Source of the DNA: Flavipsychrobacter sp.
Lineage (GTDB): Bacteria > Bacteroidota > Bacteroidia > Chitinophagales > Chitinophagaceae
NCBI GenBank assembly: GCA_016786665.1
Contig: JAEUVZ010000007.1
Coordinates: 62,001 to 126,000, forward strand
Length of the DNA stretch: 64,000 bases
Direction of reading: 5' to 3'
The translations under genes and the position numbers were made by a program. Below the pieces are notes generated by a model. The model was not told the origin of the DNA. It was given only the letters and a program-made list of their open reading frames with translations, and ran no database searches. Position 1 is the stretch's first letter; the number at the start of each line of letters is the position of its first letter. Below are positions 8,369 through 17,944 of the stretch, piece by piece.

Positions 8369-8641
8369 ATGTCTCATTTAGCTGCCGAAAAGAAAGCAAA
8401 CATTTTTAAAACTCACGGTGGAAGCGAAAAGAACACCGGCTCCATCGAAGGACAAATTGCCATGCTCACAGAGCGCATGAACCATATCTCTGCGCATCTG
8501 AAAAACAATAAAAAAGATTTCTCTACTCAACGCGGGTTGATGCAGCTCGTAGGTCGCCGTAAGCGCTTGCTCCAATACCTGAGCAAAACTGACCTTACTT
8601 CATATCGCGCTCTGATTGAAAAACTTGGTATCCGTAAGTAA
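8369..8641 (+). CDS. rpsO: Ribosomal protein S15
   Basis: Primary 16S rRNA-binding protein of the 30S platform. The ATG at 8369 gives 90 residues starting MSHLAAEKKANIFKTHGGSE, the normal S15 length. An upstream in-frame ATG would add 45 residues of unrelated sequence and is rejected. The S15 core THGGSEKNTGSIEGQIA and LVGRRKRLLQYL are unmistakable. All five of its isoleucines with readable codons use ATT or ATC, unlike most genes here. A strong hairpin separates it from pnp, the same neighbour as in many bacteria. Confidence 0.97.
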   Translation: MSHLAAEKKANIFKTHGGSEKNTGSIEGQIAMLTERMNHISAHLKNNKKDFSTQRGLMQLVGRRKRLLQYLSKTDLTSYRALIEKLGIRK

Positions 8642-8659
8642 GCGGAACCCCACTCGATT

Positions 8660-8692
8660 ATTCCCAACCCACGGTTGGGAATAGTTTTTTTT
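8660..8692 (+). terminator. Terminator between rpsO and pnp
   Basis: ATTCCCAACC (8660-8669) pairs with GGTTGGGAAT (8673-8682) around a CAC loop, followed by eight Ts (8685-8692). The pnp ATG is only 23 bases beyond, so read-through could feed pnp. The stem could also be an RNase target in the pnp leader. Confidence 0.85.
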
Positions 8693-8714
8693 GAACATAT
8701 TTAAAATAAATTTT

Positions 8715-11087
8715 ATGATTCCAAACCCCAAAACCGTCTCCTTTAAGCTGGACGACGGCCGCGAAATAAGCATAGAAACGGGGAGACTGGCCCGCCAGGC
8801 CGATGGTGCCGCCGTGGTACGCATGGGTAACTGCATGCTGCTGGCAACAGTAGTAGCCAACCCGGAACCAAAGCCGGGACAATCCTTTTTCCCACTGACT
8901 GTTGACTACCAGGAAAAGTTCGCTTCTGCCGGACGTATACCCGGCTCGTTCTTTAAACGTGAAGGACGCCTGAGCGACTACGAAATACTGATATCGCGCC
9001 TGATAGACCGCGCGCTTCGCCCGCTGTTCCCCGACGATTACCTGTGCGAAGTACAGGTGCTGGTAACGCTCATCTCTTCCGACCCTGAAGTGATGCCTGA
9101 CTCGCTGGCCTGCCTGGCCGCATCTGCCGCCCTGGCGGTATCGGATGTGCCCATACAGGAGATTATCTCCGAGGTTCGTGTAGCACGCATCAACGGCGAA
9201 TACAAAATAAACCCCTACCGCACCGAACTGAAAGAAGCCGACCTGGACTTTATCATAGCCGCTACCGACAAGAACATCATGATGGTGGAAGGCGAAGCTA
9301 AAGAATGCCAGGAAGCCGACCTGCTGAAAGCGATAGAACTGGGCCACCATGCTATACGCGCCCAGGTAAAGATACAGGAACAACTCCGCGACCTGGTAGG
9401 TGCCACCACCAAGCGCGAGTACACCAAGCCTTATACCAACGAAGCACTGGAAGAGCGCATTCGCGCTTTCGCTGCGGATAAAATGTACACTGTCGCCAAA
9501 AGCGCGCTGGGCAAGCACGAACGCCGCGAAGCGCTGAAAGCGATTCACGAAGAGTTTGTAGCATCGCTGGCGGAAGGCGAGCTGAGCGATGAAGACGCAG
9601 CGCTGGTAAAAGGCTACTTCCACGATGTAGAAAAGAAAGTAGTGCGCGACATGATGCTGAACGACCGCGTTCGCCTGGATGGCCGCGACCTCACTACCGT
9701 TCGCCAACTGACAATAGAAAGCGACTTCCTGCCATCTCCGCACGGTTCGGCACTCTTTACCCGTGGCGAAACACAATCGCTCACAACGGTAACGCTGGGT
9801 ACCAGCGAAGATGAACTGCTGCTGGAGTCAGCCGCAACTTCCGACTATGTAAAATTCATACTGCACTATAACTTCCCTCCGTTTTCTACCGGTGAAACCA
9901 AGCCTATGCGCGGCCCCGGCCGTCGTGAGGTAGGACACGGTAACCTGGCCATGCGCTCGCTGAAGCAAATGCTGCCTGCGGATTACCCCTACACCATCCG
10001 TATCGTTTCCGACATACTGGAATCAAACGGTTCTTCTTCAATGGCAACGGTATGTGCCGGTTCGCTGGCGCTGATGGATGCGGGTGTACCCGTACCCAAG
10101 CACGTGAGCGGCGTAGCGATGGGCCTTATTTCCGGAGACAACGGAAAGGTGGCGATCCTTACCGATATACTGGGCGATGAAGATCACCTGGGCGATATGG
10201 ACTTTAAAGTAACCGGTACGCGCGATGGCATCTGCGGTATCCAGATGGATATAAAAGTAGATGGCCTGAGCCACGAAATACTCACCCAGGCGCTGGAGCA
10301 GGCTAAGGCCGGCCGACTGCACATACTGGATGCGATGTATGCCAACATACCGGCTTACCGTCCGGAACTGAAACCACATACTCCGCGCATTGAGCAGATC
10401 ATCATAGACCGCGAGTTCATTGGTGCCGTGATAGGCCCTGGTGGTAAGATCATACAGGAAATGCAGCGCGAAACCAACACTACCATCAACATAGAAGAAG
10501 TAGATGGCGTAGGTGGTGTAGTGAAGGTATTTGCAGCCAACAAAGAGAACATTGATGCCGCAATGCGCCGCATTAAGAGCATAGTAGCCGTTCCCGAAGT
10601 AGGAGAAGTGTACGAAGGTGTCGTGAAGTCGATAATGCCATTTGGCGCCTTTATCGAGTTCATGCCGGGCAAGCAGGGCTTGCTGCACATCTCTGAAGTA
10701 AGCTGGAGCCGCCTCGATACACTGGAAGGTGTACTGAGCGAAGGCGACAAGGTGAAGATAAAACTGGTAGGTACCGACCCGAAAACCGGCAAACTCCGCC
10801 TGAGCCGCAAAGCACTGATGGACAAACCGGAAGGTTATGTAGAACCCGAACAGCGCGAGCGTCGTGAACGCCCGGAACGCCGTGATGGTGACCGTAACCG
10901 CGACCGCGGTGGAGACCGTGGCGGACGTGACCGCGGAGACCGCCGTGATGGTGGCAACCGCGAACGCCGTGACGACCGCCCTAAGCGCGAACACCACAAC
11001 AACGGCGATGCGCAAGCACAACACCCCCAAGCCGAGCAGCAGCCACAACAATCATCTGCACAAGATGATGCAGACCTGGCACTGTAA
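8715..11087 (+). CDS. pnp: Polyribonucleotide nucleotidyltransferase (PNPase)
   Basis: Phosphorolytic 3'-5' exoribonuclease of RNA decay. The ATG at 8715 gives 790 residues; a TTG upstream lies in the terminator tail. Two RNase PH domains flank a helical linker (second domain with FTRGETQSL and [19 protein letters not shown]), then a KH domain ([12 protein letters not shown]) and an S1 domain ([18 protein letters not shown]). After the S1 domain come about 70 extra residues dominated by RG, RD and RE repeats and ending in a Q-rich tract. The basic tail may add RNA binding or self-association. It ends at a strong terminator. Confidence 0.97.
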   Translation: MIPNPKTVSFKLDDGREISIETGRLARQADGAAVVRMGNCMLLATVVANPEPKPGQSFFPLTVDYQEKFASAGRIPGSFFKREGRLSDYEILISRLIDRALRPLFPDDYLCEVQVLVTLISSDPEVMPDSLACLAASAALAVSDVPIQEIISEVRVARINGEYKINPYRTELKEADLDFIIAATDKNIMMVEGEAKECQEADLLKAIELGHHAIRAQVKIQEQLRDLVGATTKREYTKPYTNEALEERIRAFAADKMYTVAKSALGKHERREALKAIHEEFVASLAEGELSDEDAALVKGYFHDVEKKVVRDMMLNDRVRLDGRDLTTVRQLTIESDFLPSPHGSALFTRGETQSLTTVTLGTSEDELLLESAATSDYVKFILHYNFPPFSTGETKPMRGPGRREVGHGNLAMRSLKQMLPADYPYTIRIVSDILESNGSSSMATVCAGSLALMDAGVPVPKHVSGVAMGLISGDNGKVAILTDILGDEDHLGDMDFKVTGTRDGICGIQMDIKVDGLSHEILTQALEQAKAGRLHILDAMYANIPAYRPELKPHTPRIEQIIIDREFIGAVIGPGGKIIQEMQRETNTTINIEEVDGVGGVVKVFAANKENIDAAMRRIKSIVAVPEVGEVYEGVVKSIMPFGAFIEFMPGKQGLLHISEVSWSRLDTLEGVLSEGDKVKIKLVGTDPKTGKLRLSRKALMDKPEGYVEPEQRERRERPERRDGDRNRDRGGDRGGRDRGDRRDGGNRERRDDRPKREHHNNGDAQAQHPQAEQQPQQSSAQDDADLAL

Positions 11088-11110
11088 CGGTTGAATGTTT
11101 ATAGCATTGA

Positions 11111-11140
11111 AAAGCCCCGCAAATTTGCGGGGCTTTTTTT
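11111..11140 (+). terminator. Terminator after pnp
   Basis: Perfect palindrome AAAGCCCCGC-AAATTT-GCGGGGCTTT (11111-11136), followed by T to 11140. Confidence 0.92.
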
Positions 11141-11167
11141 GTAATTTCCATTTATAACGCATCCCTT

Positions 11168-11677
11168 ATGGAATACAAAATAACCCAGGAACGCGCGGAG
11201 TTCCTCGTAGAGCACTTTTTCGAATTCAGCTTCGGTGATGAAGCAGATAGCCCACCAAACCAGCAAGCCTTCAACACGATAAACAATCCGTTAGAACTAC
11301 ATTTTATAGCAGATAACTATAACTGGGATGACGGTGTAGAACTCCTTGATTGGATCATCAATAGCCCGCTTTGTGATAAAGCGACAGCAATGATGCTATT
11401 TTGGCGGGCACAGCCGGACTATTATACAGAGTATGCCACAAAAGAGGAAGCTAATTATGACGGAGACATATGGATGCTGTTACAAAGAATCATCCAAAAC
11501 GTAGAAAAAGGCTTTTACACTCACCAACAACTGGAGTATGATTCGCGTAAAGACCCCGCAGCAGAAAAAATTGATATGGACAACCCCAATTCTAAATGGA
11601 AGATACCCGACTATATGAAAGTAGCATTAAAGGGAACGAACGTCAACGAATTCTATGAATCACATTATCCGGCTTAG
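11168..11677 (+). CDS. DUF4274 domain protein
   Basis: Cytoplasmic protein of 169 residues with no signal peptide. The central block HFIADNYNWDDGVELLDWII followed by PLCDKATAMMLFWRAQP resembles DUF4274, a small domain of unknown function in which a WD-D segment precedes a cysteine and a short helix. The C-terminal 60 residues are acidic and lack a recognised domain. It stands alone just after the pnp terminator, followed by about 400 bases without a gene. No function is proposed. Confidence 0.6.
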   Translation: MEYKITQERAEFLVEHFFEFSFGDEADSPPNQQAFNTINNPLELHFIADNYNWDDGVELLDWIINSPLCDKATAMMLFWRAQPDYYTEYATKEEANYDGDIWMLLQRIIQNVEKGFYTHQQLEYDSRKDPAAEKIDMDNPNSKWKIPDYMKVALKGTNVNEFYESHYPA

Positions 11678-12074
11678 CACATTTTACTTCTCAACTCTAA
11701 AATCAAGCAACACCAATTTCCCCTGGAGGGCTACCCCTTTGTAGCAACAATCCCACCAAGGGATTATGCGGAGCGATGCCAGAGTATGCATAACAGGTAA
11801 CCGCTCAGCTCTTGAAGGAGCTTTCCTGGCTTGGATGGGCTATTCTTGTTTACTATGTTGACCACCCTGGCCCCGGCAATGCTAAAGGCCAGGCGGCGGC
11901 CACCCCTCCTTGAAAAAAGGACGGGAGCTGTTTGACATTTGCTATTGTTGAAGCTTAATTATTTTCCGCTGTATGGAAAATAATGGTTTCGGGTGAGGCC
12001 AGCAATGACGGTATACATACTTTTTGTGTGACGCATATGAAGCCGGAAAGGCTTCCGACGCTATCTGCATTGGT
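11678..12074. other. Gene-free stretch of about 400 bases
   Basis: No open frame with sensible start or codon use is present. Two hairpins are visible: an imperfect CTCCTT/AAGGAC-GGGAG type near 11905-11930, and ATTATTTTCC (11958-11967) with GGAAAATAAT (11975-11984). The latter could end a transcript from either side but lacks a long T-run. No RNA gene or repeat was recognised. Confidence 0.5.
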
Positions 12075-15000
12075 TTAGCTAAACAGGAAATCAATATCCT
12101 CTCTCGTCAGGCGCTTCAGGAAGGCGCTGTCGTCGGAGACGAGCTCGGAAGCCAGGGCGCGTTTACGCTCCTGTAGCTGCAGCATCTTTTCTTCAATCGT
12201 TTCCCGGCAGATGAGGCGGTAGGCGAAGATGTTCTTCGTCTGGCCTATACGGTGTGTACGGTCTATGGCTTGCTGCTCCACGGCAGGGTTCCACCACGGG
12301 TCTACAATGTACACATAGTCGGCAGCGGTCAGGTTCAGACCGATACCACCCGCCTTCAGCGATATCAGGAAGACGCGGCACTCCTCGTTGTTCTGAAACT
12401 CCTGTATCGCCACTTCGCGCTGCGTAGAGGTGGTGCTGCCATCAAAGTAGGCGTAGGGTATGCCTTTCGCTTCCAGTTGCTGGCGTATCAGCCCCAGCAT
12501 GCCCAGGAACTGGGAAAAGATAAGCGCTTTGTGGTTGCCTACATTCTCCATTATCTCGCGCATCAGCTCGTCCTGCTTCACCGAGTGATTGGGGAGCTTA
12601 TCCTCCTCGTTGAGTATAGCGGGCGAATCGCATATCTGGCGGAGCTTCGTGAGCCCCTGCAATATGTGCATCTGCGAGCGCTCCATGCCGCGCTCTTCTA
12701 TCATGCCCAGTATCTGCGAGCGGTAGCTGTTGCGGTACGCCTCATAGATGCGGCGCTGGTCGGCACCCATCTCGCAATACAGGATTATCTCGGTTTTTTC
12801 CGGCAGGTCTTTGGCCACCTGCTCTTTGGTGCGGCGCAGGAGGAACGGATAGGTGAGCTTGCGCAATTGCTGCTTCACTTCATCTTCCTGGAACTTATCG
12901 ATGGGCGTGGCAAACTCGTTCATAAAAAACTCGCGGCTGCCCAGCAGGCCGGGATTCAGGAAGTTCATCTGCGCATACAGATCAAAGGTATTGTTCTGTA
13001 TGGGCGTACCGCTCAGGGCGATACGGTTCTTCGCATTCAGCAGCAGGGAAGCCTTCGCTACCTGCGACTGCGGATTCTTTATTGATTGTGACTCATCCAG
13101 CACCACGTGGTCGAACTCAATGTCTTTAAACATTTTTATATCGCTGCGCATGGTACCATAAGTGGTAATGATGACATCATACGGCTCAAACGCCTTGCCC
13201 GATGCGGTACGCTTTGGGCCATGGTGAATGAAGTGCTTCAGCGTGGGCGCGAATTTCTTTATTTCGTTCTCCCAGTTGTACATCAGCGTAGTAGGGCATA
13301 TCACCATGAAACGTGCTTCCGGGTTCTTCTCCTTGCTGTGCATGAAGAAGGCCAGCGTCTGCACTGTTTTACCCAGACCCATATCATCGGCCAGTATGCC
13401 CCCCCAGCCCGCCTCGTTAAGGAACACCAGCCACTGGAAACCCGCCAGCTGGTAAGGCCTTAGTTCGGCCTGTAGCTGCCCGGGTACCGACACACTACTG
13501 AAGTCGCTGGAGATAATTTCCGACAATCGTTCTTTCTTCTCTTCCAGTTCCTGCTGCAGCGCGTCTTCATCTATTTCCGTCAGCAGCTCATCCAGCACGC
13601 TGAAGTGGTACTTCTTTATACGGATTTTACCCCCTTTATTCTCGCCCATTTTCAGCAGGAGCGAGTACTTATTTATCCAGTCTTCCGGCAGCAGTCCGAT
13701 GGAGCCATCACCCAGCTTCACGAAATTCGCTTTTTCGGCCAGCGCCTTCTTCACATCCATTATCGTCACGGTCTGGTCTCCGAAAGCTATCTCTACCGAG
13801 GCGTCAAACCAGTCGATGCCGCTGCTTACCTGCACGCGGGTCTCTGGCTTATTGGCATTAATGCGCAGGTTTTTCAGGCGTTCAAACCCAAAAAGCTCTA
13901 CGTTCCATTCCTTCATCACTTCTGTGAACCGGAAAAACCAATTATTGGCCAGTACCGAGCTGCCGGGCAGGTAAAAGAAATGGTCGCGCGCGTTCTGCTG
14001 CATATCGCTGTGCAGGTTGCGGAGCATGTGCGTAAAGTGCAGCTCTTCGCTGTCATCGCGCTCCACTATCTTCACTACCCCATTCTGCGGTTGTATCACG
14101 CTGCCATTAAAGCCCCATTTTATTTCCACACCACCGTACACAAAGGCGGGCTGCATTACAAACATCTGCTCCCGCTCCTGCAGGTACAGGCGGTACTGCG
14201 GCTTCACCGTCAGCATATGCTCTACCAGTTCGTCGGCAAACTCTATGTGCACTATGGAGTTCCACTCCATTACCTTCTCTTCCAGGTATGCCGGCCAGTT
14301 AGCGGCATCTACCACTATCTGCCCGTCCGGCAGAAACTCTTCCACCAGTTTTACCTCGGCAATAGAAGCGGTGGCATACAGTGTAAAGTCGTGCATCAGC
14401 AGCGCAGCATTGTACTGCGTCATTTCCTTGCAGGGAACTATTGATGTACCCAGCAACCACTCCAGCGAGAGGGTGTAGGCTTTCTTTTTCTTTTCTATAC
14501 GCACCTGCGGATGCACAGGGCGCTCCGCGAAGGCCACCGGTTGTATGGTGGTGCTGCTGAGCGGGCGTGCAGTGCTGTGCACAAAGGAGAGCTCGTGGTG
14601 CCGGAAACGCTCCAGTATTTTTTTATACTTGGGCAGCAGGTACTCCCACAGTTGCTCTTTTACATCTTCCGATGGGGTTTCTTTCAGCACCTCTTTATAA
14701 TCATCCAGCAAGTCGCCGAAGGGAAGGTTCTTTTTCAGGAACTTGAGTATCTCTTCCGGGGCAAATTTGCGCACCACGGGCACCAGGTCGCGCTGCTGCT
14801 CTTTGTATATCTGGGTATTAATGTACTGGTTCAGTTCCAGGCGTTCTATACCATTCAGGAACTTCTTACCGTCTTCATCGGCTATGCCATCTACCAGCGT
14901 GAAGTGTACAAAGGGGTACCAGCCAACGGAAGTATCTACTACTATACCCAGGCTTCTTTCTTCCTCCTTTACTTCTACCACAGGCTGTGCGGCCACAGGC

Positions 15001-15812
15001 CGGGGCGCTGCTTCCTTCACAGCCACCTTCTTCAGCGTAGGGTCCAGCACGCGGAGGAAAGGTTTCCCATTCTCGTAGGTGAAGGTGAACTTATTGCTCA
15101 GGTCATCATCCAGCGTATAGCCATACTGGCGCAGCAGCTTGTTTTTCTGCTCATCCCAGTCGCGCATCGACTGGAAATATTGCGAACCATATGCATTCAG
15201 TACCTGCAGGAACACGGCCGCCTTGTGCACGCACAGGGGGTGCGTACTGGCAGCGCAGCCGCAGGAAGTATCAAAATAGCGCTCGTCGTTCTGTTTTATC
15301 AGTACCTTATACGTGTGCTCATCATCCGGCACTTCGGCTTCTATTATATCGTTCTTGTTGGCGGTAATGATGGCTTTGCTGTTAGATGCCCATATCTCGG
15401 CATACTCCAGTGCCTCCGCTGCAGCGAAAATGCCCAGCGTCTGGCGGTTCACATTCCGCATACGCACAACGGTATGCTTCTGGTCGTAGGTAATGTCGGT
15501 GTTTTCAAAAAAGCCGCTCTGCACTATATCGTTGAGCTGAAAGAGCGCGGCCACCTCGTGCCGGCATATGTCGCCCAGGTTGTAGGGGCACTGGCACCGG
15601 ATGGAAAGATTTTTGGGGTCCAGGTATTTGCCAACCGTAACGGTGTAGTAATTCTGGTACACATCATTGCGCACACGGAAACGCACCTGCTCTATAAGGT
15701 GGTCTACATCCAGCAGCTGCACGCCCGTGGAGTGGAAAATCTTCTTCCCGCGGCGAATGACTTCCTCGGTTCCGAAATTGTATACGTGTTTTAATAAGGG
15801 TGGTAACGACAT
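12075..15812 (-). CDS. SNF2-family helicase with two SWIM zinc motifs
   Basis: A 1245-residue Swi2/Snf2 DNA-dependent ATPase. The N-terminal third carries two zinc-binding SWIM motifs with identical spacing, C73-x-C75-x7-C83-x-H85 and C184-x-C186-x7-C194-x-H196. The C-terminal half is the motor: Walker A GILADDMGLGKTVQT, motif II as DESQ (DEAH-box position), SGTPIQNNTFDLYAQ (motif III), and motifs V-VI in GGIGLNLTAADYVYIVDPWW and QAIDRTHRIGQ. Bacterial members include RapA-like recyclers and DNA-remodelling proteins; this one resembles the SWIM-bearing HepA/SNF group. It is a single-gene unit with a possible -7 element TACCTTTG on the minus strand at 15845-15852. The substrate is unknown. Confidence 0.9.
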   Translation of the reverse strand: MSLPPLLKHVYNFGTEEVIRRGKKIFHSTGVQLLDVDHLIEQVRFRVRNDVYQNYYTVTVGKYLDPKNLSIRCQCPYNLGDICRHEVAALFQLNDIVQSGFFENTDITYDQKHTVVRMRNVNRQTLGIFAAAEALEYAEIWASNSKAIITANKNDIIEAEVPDDEHTYKVLIKQNDERYFDTSCGCAASTHPLCVHKAAVFLQVLNAYGSQYFQSMRDWDEQKNKLLRQYGYTLDDDLSNKFTFTYENGKPFLRVLDPTLKKVAVKEAAPRPVAAQPVVEVKEEERSLGIVVDTSVGWYPFVHFTLVDGIADEDGKKFLNGIERLELNQYINTQIYKEQQRDLVPVVRKFAPEEILKFLKKNLPFGDLLDDYKEVLKETPSEDVKEQLWEYLLPKYKKILERFRHHELSFVHSTARPLSSTTIQPVAFAERPVHPQVRIEKKKKAYTLSLEWLLGTSIVPCKEMTQYNAALLMHDFTLYATASIAEVKLVEEFLPDGQIVVDAANWPAYLEEKVMEWNSIVHIEFADELVEHMLTVKPQYRLYLQEREQMFVMQPAFVYGGVEIKWGFNGSVIQPQNGVVKIVERDDSEELHFTHMLRNLHSDMQQNARDHFFYLPGSSVLANNWFFRFTEVMKEWNVELFGFERLKNLRINANKPETRVQVSSGIDWFDASVEIAFGDQTVTIMDVKKALAEKANFVKLGDGSIGLLPEDWINKYSLLLKMGENKGGKIRIKKYHFSVLDELLTEIDEDALQQELEEKKERLSEIISSDFSSVSVPGQLQAELRPYQLAGFQWLVFLNEAGWGGILADDMGLGKTVQTLAFFMHSKEKNPEARFMVICPTTLMYNWENEIKKFAPTLKHFIHHGPKRTASGKAFEPYDVIITTYGTMRSDIKMFKDIEFDHVVLDESQSIKNPQSQVAKASLLLNAKNRIALSGTPIQNNTFDLYAQMNFLNPGLLGSREFFMNEFATPIDKFQEDEVKQQLRKLTYPFLLRRTKEQVAKDLPEKTEIILYCEMGADQRRIYEAYRNSYRSQILGMIEERGMERSQMHILQGLTKLRQICDSPAILNEEDKLPNHSVKQDELMREIMENVGNHKALIFSQFLGMLGLIRQQLEAKGIPYAYFDGSTTSTQREVAIQEFQNNEECRVFLISLKAGGIGLNLTAADYVYIVDPWWNPAVEQQAIDRTHRIGQTKNIFAYRLICRETIEEKMLQLQERKRALASELVSDDSAFLKRLTREDIDFLFS

Positions 15813-15844
15813 TTATTCTATTCCCGCTCAGAAAAAAGCAACTC

Positions 15845-15852
15845 CAAAGGTA
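15845..15852 (-). promoter_or_regulatory. -7 element upstream of the SNF2 gene
   Basis: The minus strand reads TACCTTTG, fitting TAnnTTTG, 32 bases before the ATG. The position where -33 should be is taken up by the terminator of the pit unit. Confidence 0.4.
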
Positions 15853-15854
15853 AC

Positions 15855-15880
15855 AAAAACCCCGCTATATAAGCGGGGTT
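15855..15880 (-). terminator. Terminator after the phosphate permease gene
   Basis: AACCCCGCT (15858-15866) and AGCGGGGTT (15872-15880) form a 9-bp stem with a 5-base loop. Read on the minus strand it is followed by a T-run, so it ends the DUF47-pit transcript. Confidence 0.85.
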
Positions 15881-15907
15881 ATGTTTAAAAATATGTTAAT
15901 CGTAATG

Positions 15908-17104
15908 CTATGAGAACAGGTAGAAAACACCATACACTATTGCTGCCAGCAAACCGCTCACCGGTATTGTAAGTATCCACGCCCACAGCAGGTTGACCGT
16001 AACCCCCCAACGCACCGCCGACAGGCGCTTGGTAGCCCCCACCCCTATTATGGAGCCGGTGATGGTATGCGTGGTGCTCACCGGTATTTTCAGCGACTCG
16101 GTAAGGAAGAGCGTAATAGCACCGGCGGTTTCCGCAGCCACCCCTTCAAAAGGTGTCACCTTGGTGATGCGGGTACCCATTGTTTTGATGATCTTCCAGC
16201 CGCCGCTCATGGTACCCAGGGCAATAGCGGAGTAACAGGCAAGGGGCACCCAGTTGGGCATATCATGAAAATCGTCTATAACGCCGCCGGCAATGAGAGC
16301 AGCGGTAATAATACCCATTACCTTCTGCGCATCGTTGCCACCATGGCCTATGCTGAACGCGGCGGAAGACACCAGTTGCAGCCTCTTGAACCATACCGTG
16401 GCACGGGCATTGGTAAGCGTACTAAGGAATAAAGTGAACACCGACATGATGACAATCACCAGCGTCAGCAGTATCCATTTAAAGTTCCTGCTTTCCAGTA
16501 TCACGTCCAGCACATAGTTATCGTGCTTGTTCTTGAGCTTGGCCGGGTCAGTAATCAGGTTGGTATAGAGGGCGTAAAAAGCCACCATGATAATAGCTAT
16601 GGAGAGAAGCCGGGGCCAGAGGCTCTTCCGGAACGAGTTGATGAACCACAGCGAAATAATGAAGGCGATGAACATACCCACCAATGGCGCCAGCAGTATA
16701 AAGCTTACCGTCTTCAGTACCGGGTCGGGATTGATGGACGAAAAACCGGCGTGCGCTATGGCCGCCCCCGCAAAGCCACCTATAAGTGTGTGCGAGGAAC
16801 TGGAAGGGATGCCAAACCACCAGGTAACGAGGTTCCAGCTGATAGCCGCGATAAGGCCCGATGTAATGACCGGGAGGGTAATGAACTCTTCCTTCACCGT
16901 CTTGGCGATGGTATTGGCCACGCCGTGATCTTTAAAAATAAAGAAGGCGGCAAAGTTGAATACCGCCGCCCACACTACCGCCTGGAAGGGCGTGAGTACT
17001 TTAGTGGAAACTACCGTAGCGATGGAGTTGGCCGCATCATGAAAACCATTGATGTAGTCAAATATCAGCGCCAGGGCTATGATAATAATTAATAATGCTG
17101 TCAT
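15908..17104 (-). CDS. Inorganic phosphate transporter, Pit family
   Basis: Inner-membrane low-affinity phosphate (metal-phosphate) symporter of 398 residues and about ten membrane segments. The two duplicated PHO4 signatures are visible: the N-terminal FDYINGFHDAANSIATVVST and the C-terminal repeat SIGHGGNDAQKVMGII. A further conserved patch, WWFGIPSSSSHTLIGG, recurs near the C-terminus as IPVSTTHTITGSIIG. It follows the DUF47 gene by 15 bases on the same strand, and with the porin gene upstream forms a phosphate uptake group. Confidence 0.93.
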   Translation of the reverse strand: MTALLIIIIALALIFDYINGFHDAANSIATVVSTKVLTPFQAVVWAAVFNFAAFFIFKDHGVANTIAKTVKEEFITLPVITSGLIAAISWNLVTWWFGIPSSSSHTLIGGFAGAAIAHAGFSSINPDPVLKTVSFILLAPLVGMFIAFIISLWFINSFRKSLWPRLLSIAIIMVAFYALYTNLITDPAKLKNKHDNYVLDVILESRNFKWILLTLVIVIMSVFTLFLSTLTNARATVWFKRLQLVSSAAFSIGHGGNDAQKVMGIITAALIAGGVIDDFHDMPNWVPLACYSAIALGTMSGGWKIIKTMGTRITKVTPFEGVAAETAGAITLFLTESLKIPVSTTHTITGSIIGVGATKRLSAVRWGVTVNLLWAWILTIPVSGLLAAIVYGVFYLFS

Positions 17105-17119
17105 AAAAAGCCTTATGTA

Positions 17120-17770
17120 TTAGGCATATTTAACGATGATGGACTCTATTACGTTTGCTGCGTCTTCACACTTGTCGGTCACTATCTCCAGTTCCTGGTA
17201 AAGGTCTTTTTTCTTTATCAGGTCTACAGGGTTGATGTTGGGTGTAGAGAACAAGCCCGTCATAGCCTCGTCAAACAGGTCATCGGCTTCGTTCTCCAGG
17301 CTGTTGATGAGTACGCACGACTCAATAATAGCGCGGAGGTTCTTCATATTGCGCAGCTCGCGCACGCCGGTGTGGAGCGCATTGATGCTGCGGTGCATGA
17401 TGTCGGCGAAACCGCGAACCGTATCGTCCACATCGTGTATGTAATAGTTGGTCAGGCGCTTGGCGGAGCCCCAGGTATAGTCGGCAATATCATCGAGCGA
17501 TGTAGCCAGCGCGTGGATGTCCTCGCGATCGAATGGGGTAATGAAGTTGCTCCCCAGCTCTATGAAAATCTTGTGTGTTGTTTCGTCGTTGCGGTGCTCC
17601 AGGTCTTCCAGCGACCGGAGCATCTGCGACCTTTTCTCGGGATCCGATTCGTTCATTGCCTTCTGGAAGATGTCGCCCATTTCCACCAGTGTTGTCGTCA
17701 CCTGCTCAAAGAGGCTGTAGAACACCTTATCCTTTGGCATAAAAAGCTTTACAATAGAAGCTAAACCCAT
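17120..17770 (-). CDS. DUF47 / PhoU-like Pit accessory protein
   Basis: A 216-residue, almost wholly helical cytoplasmic protein of the DUF47 family, related to PhoU. Such proteins are usually encoded directly upstream of Pit permeases, as here, and are thought to regulate them. The visible signatures are the N-terminal hydrophobic region LFMPKDKVFYSLFEQ, the acidic patch EDLEHRNDETTHKIF and FITPFDREDIHALATSLDDI, which aligns with the metal-binding motif of PhoU-fold proteins. The start is 35 bases downstream of a good -7 element. Confidence 0.9.
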   Translation of the reverse strand: MGLASIVKLFMPKDKVFYSLFEQVTTTLVEMGDIFQKAMNESDPEKRSQMLRSLEDLEHRNDETTHKIFIELGSNFITPFDREDIHALATSLDDIADYTWGSAKRLTNYYIHDVDDTVRGFADIMHRSINALHTGVRELRNMKNLRAIIESCVLINSLENEADDLFDEAMTGLFSTPNINPVDLIKKKDLYQELEIVTDKCEDAANVIESIIVKYA

Positions 17771-17804
17771 ATAACATTCAGTTTTAAAAAGAATGGATCG
17801 GCGG

Positions 17805-17812
17805 CAAATGTA
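17805..17812 (-). promoter_or_regulatory. -7 element of the DUF47-pit unit
   Basis: The minus strand reads TACATTTG, 35 bases before the DUF47 ATG. A second match, TACTTTTG, lies farther upstream near 17891-17898. Neither has a clear -33 TTG. The region between them can fold (GGC-TATCA-GCC). Confidence 0.5.
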
Positions 17813-17944
17813 TCTTTAGTTGTTCACGGCTGATAGCCACAACTGAAACTTAATGATTTCTTAACCCACGAACCGCCAGCAAAAGTATCTAATATTATTA
17901 ACGAGTGAAATAAATGTATCAGTAATGTTATTAACGTAGGGATA

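Noticed and set aside
8658-9776. 372-codon minus-strand frame over pnp
   Set aside because: Rich in Phe, Tyr and Val and without domain; complementary to conserved PNPase sequence.
11678-12074. Possible structured RNA
   Set aside because: Several short hairpins exist, but no tRNA, tmRNA, 6S or riboswitch pattern could be recognised.
14511-15794. 427-codon open frame opposite the SNF2 gene
   Set aside because: No start context or domain; the sense protein has clear SWIM and helicase motifs.
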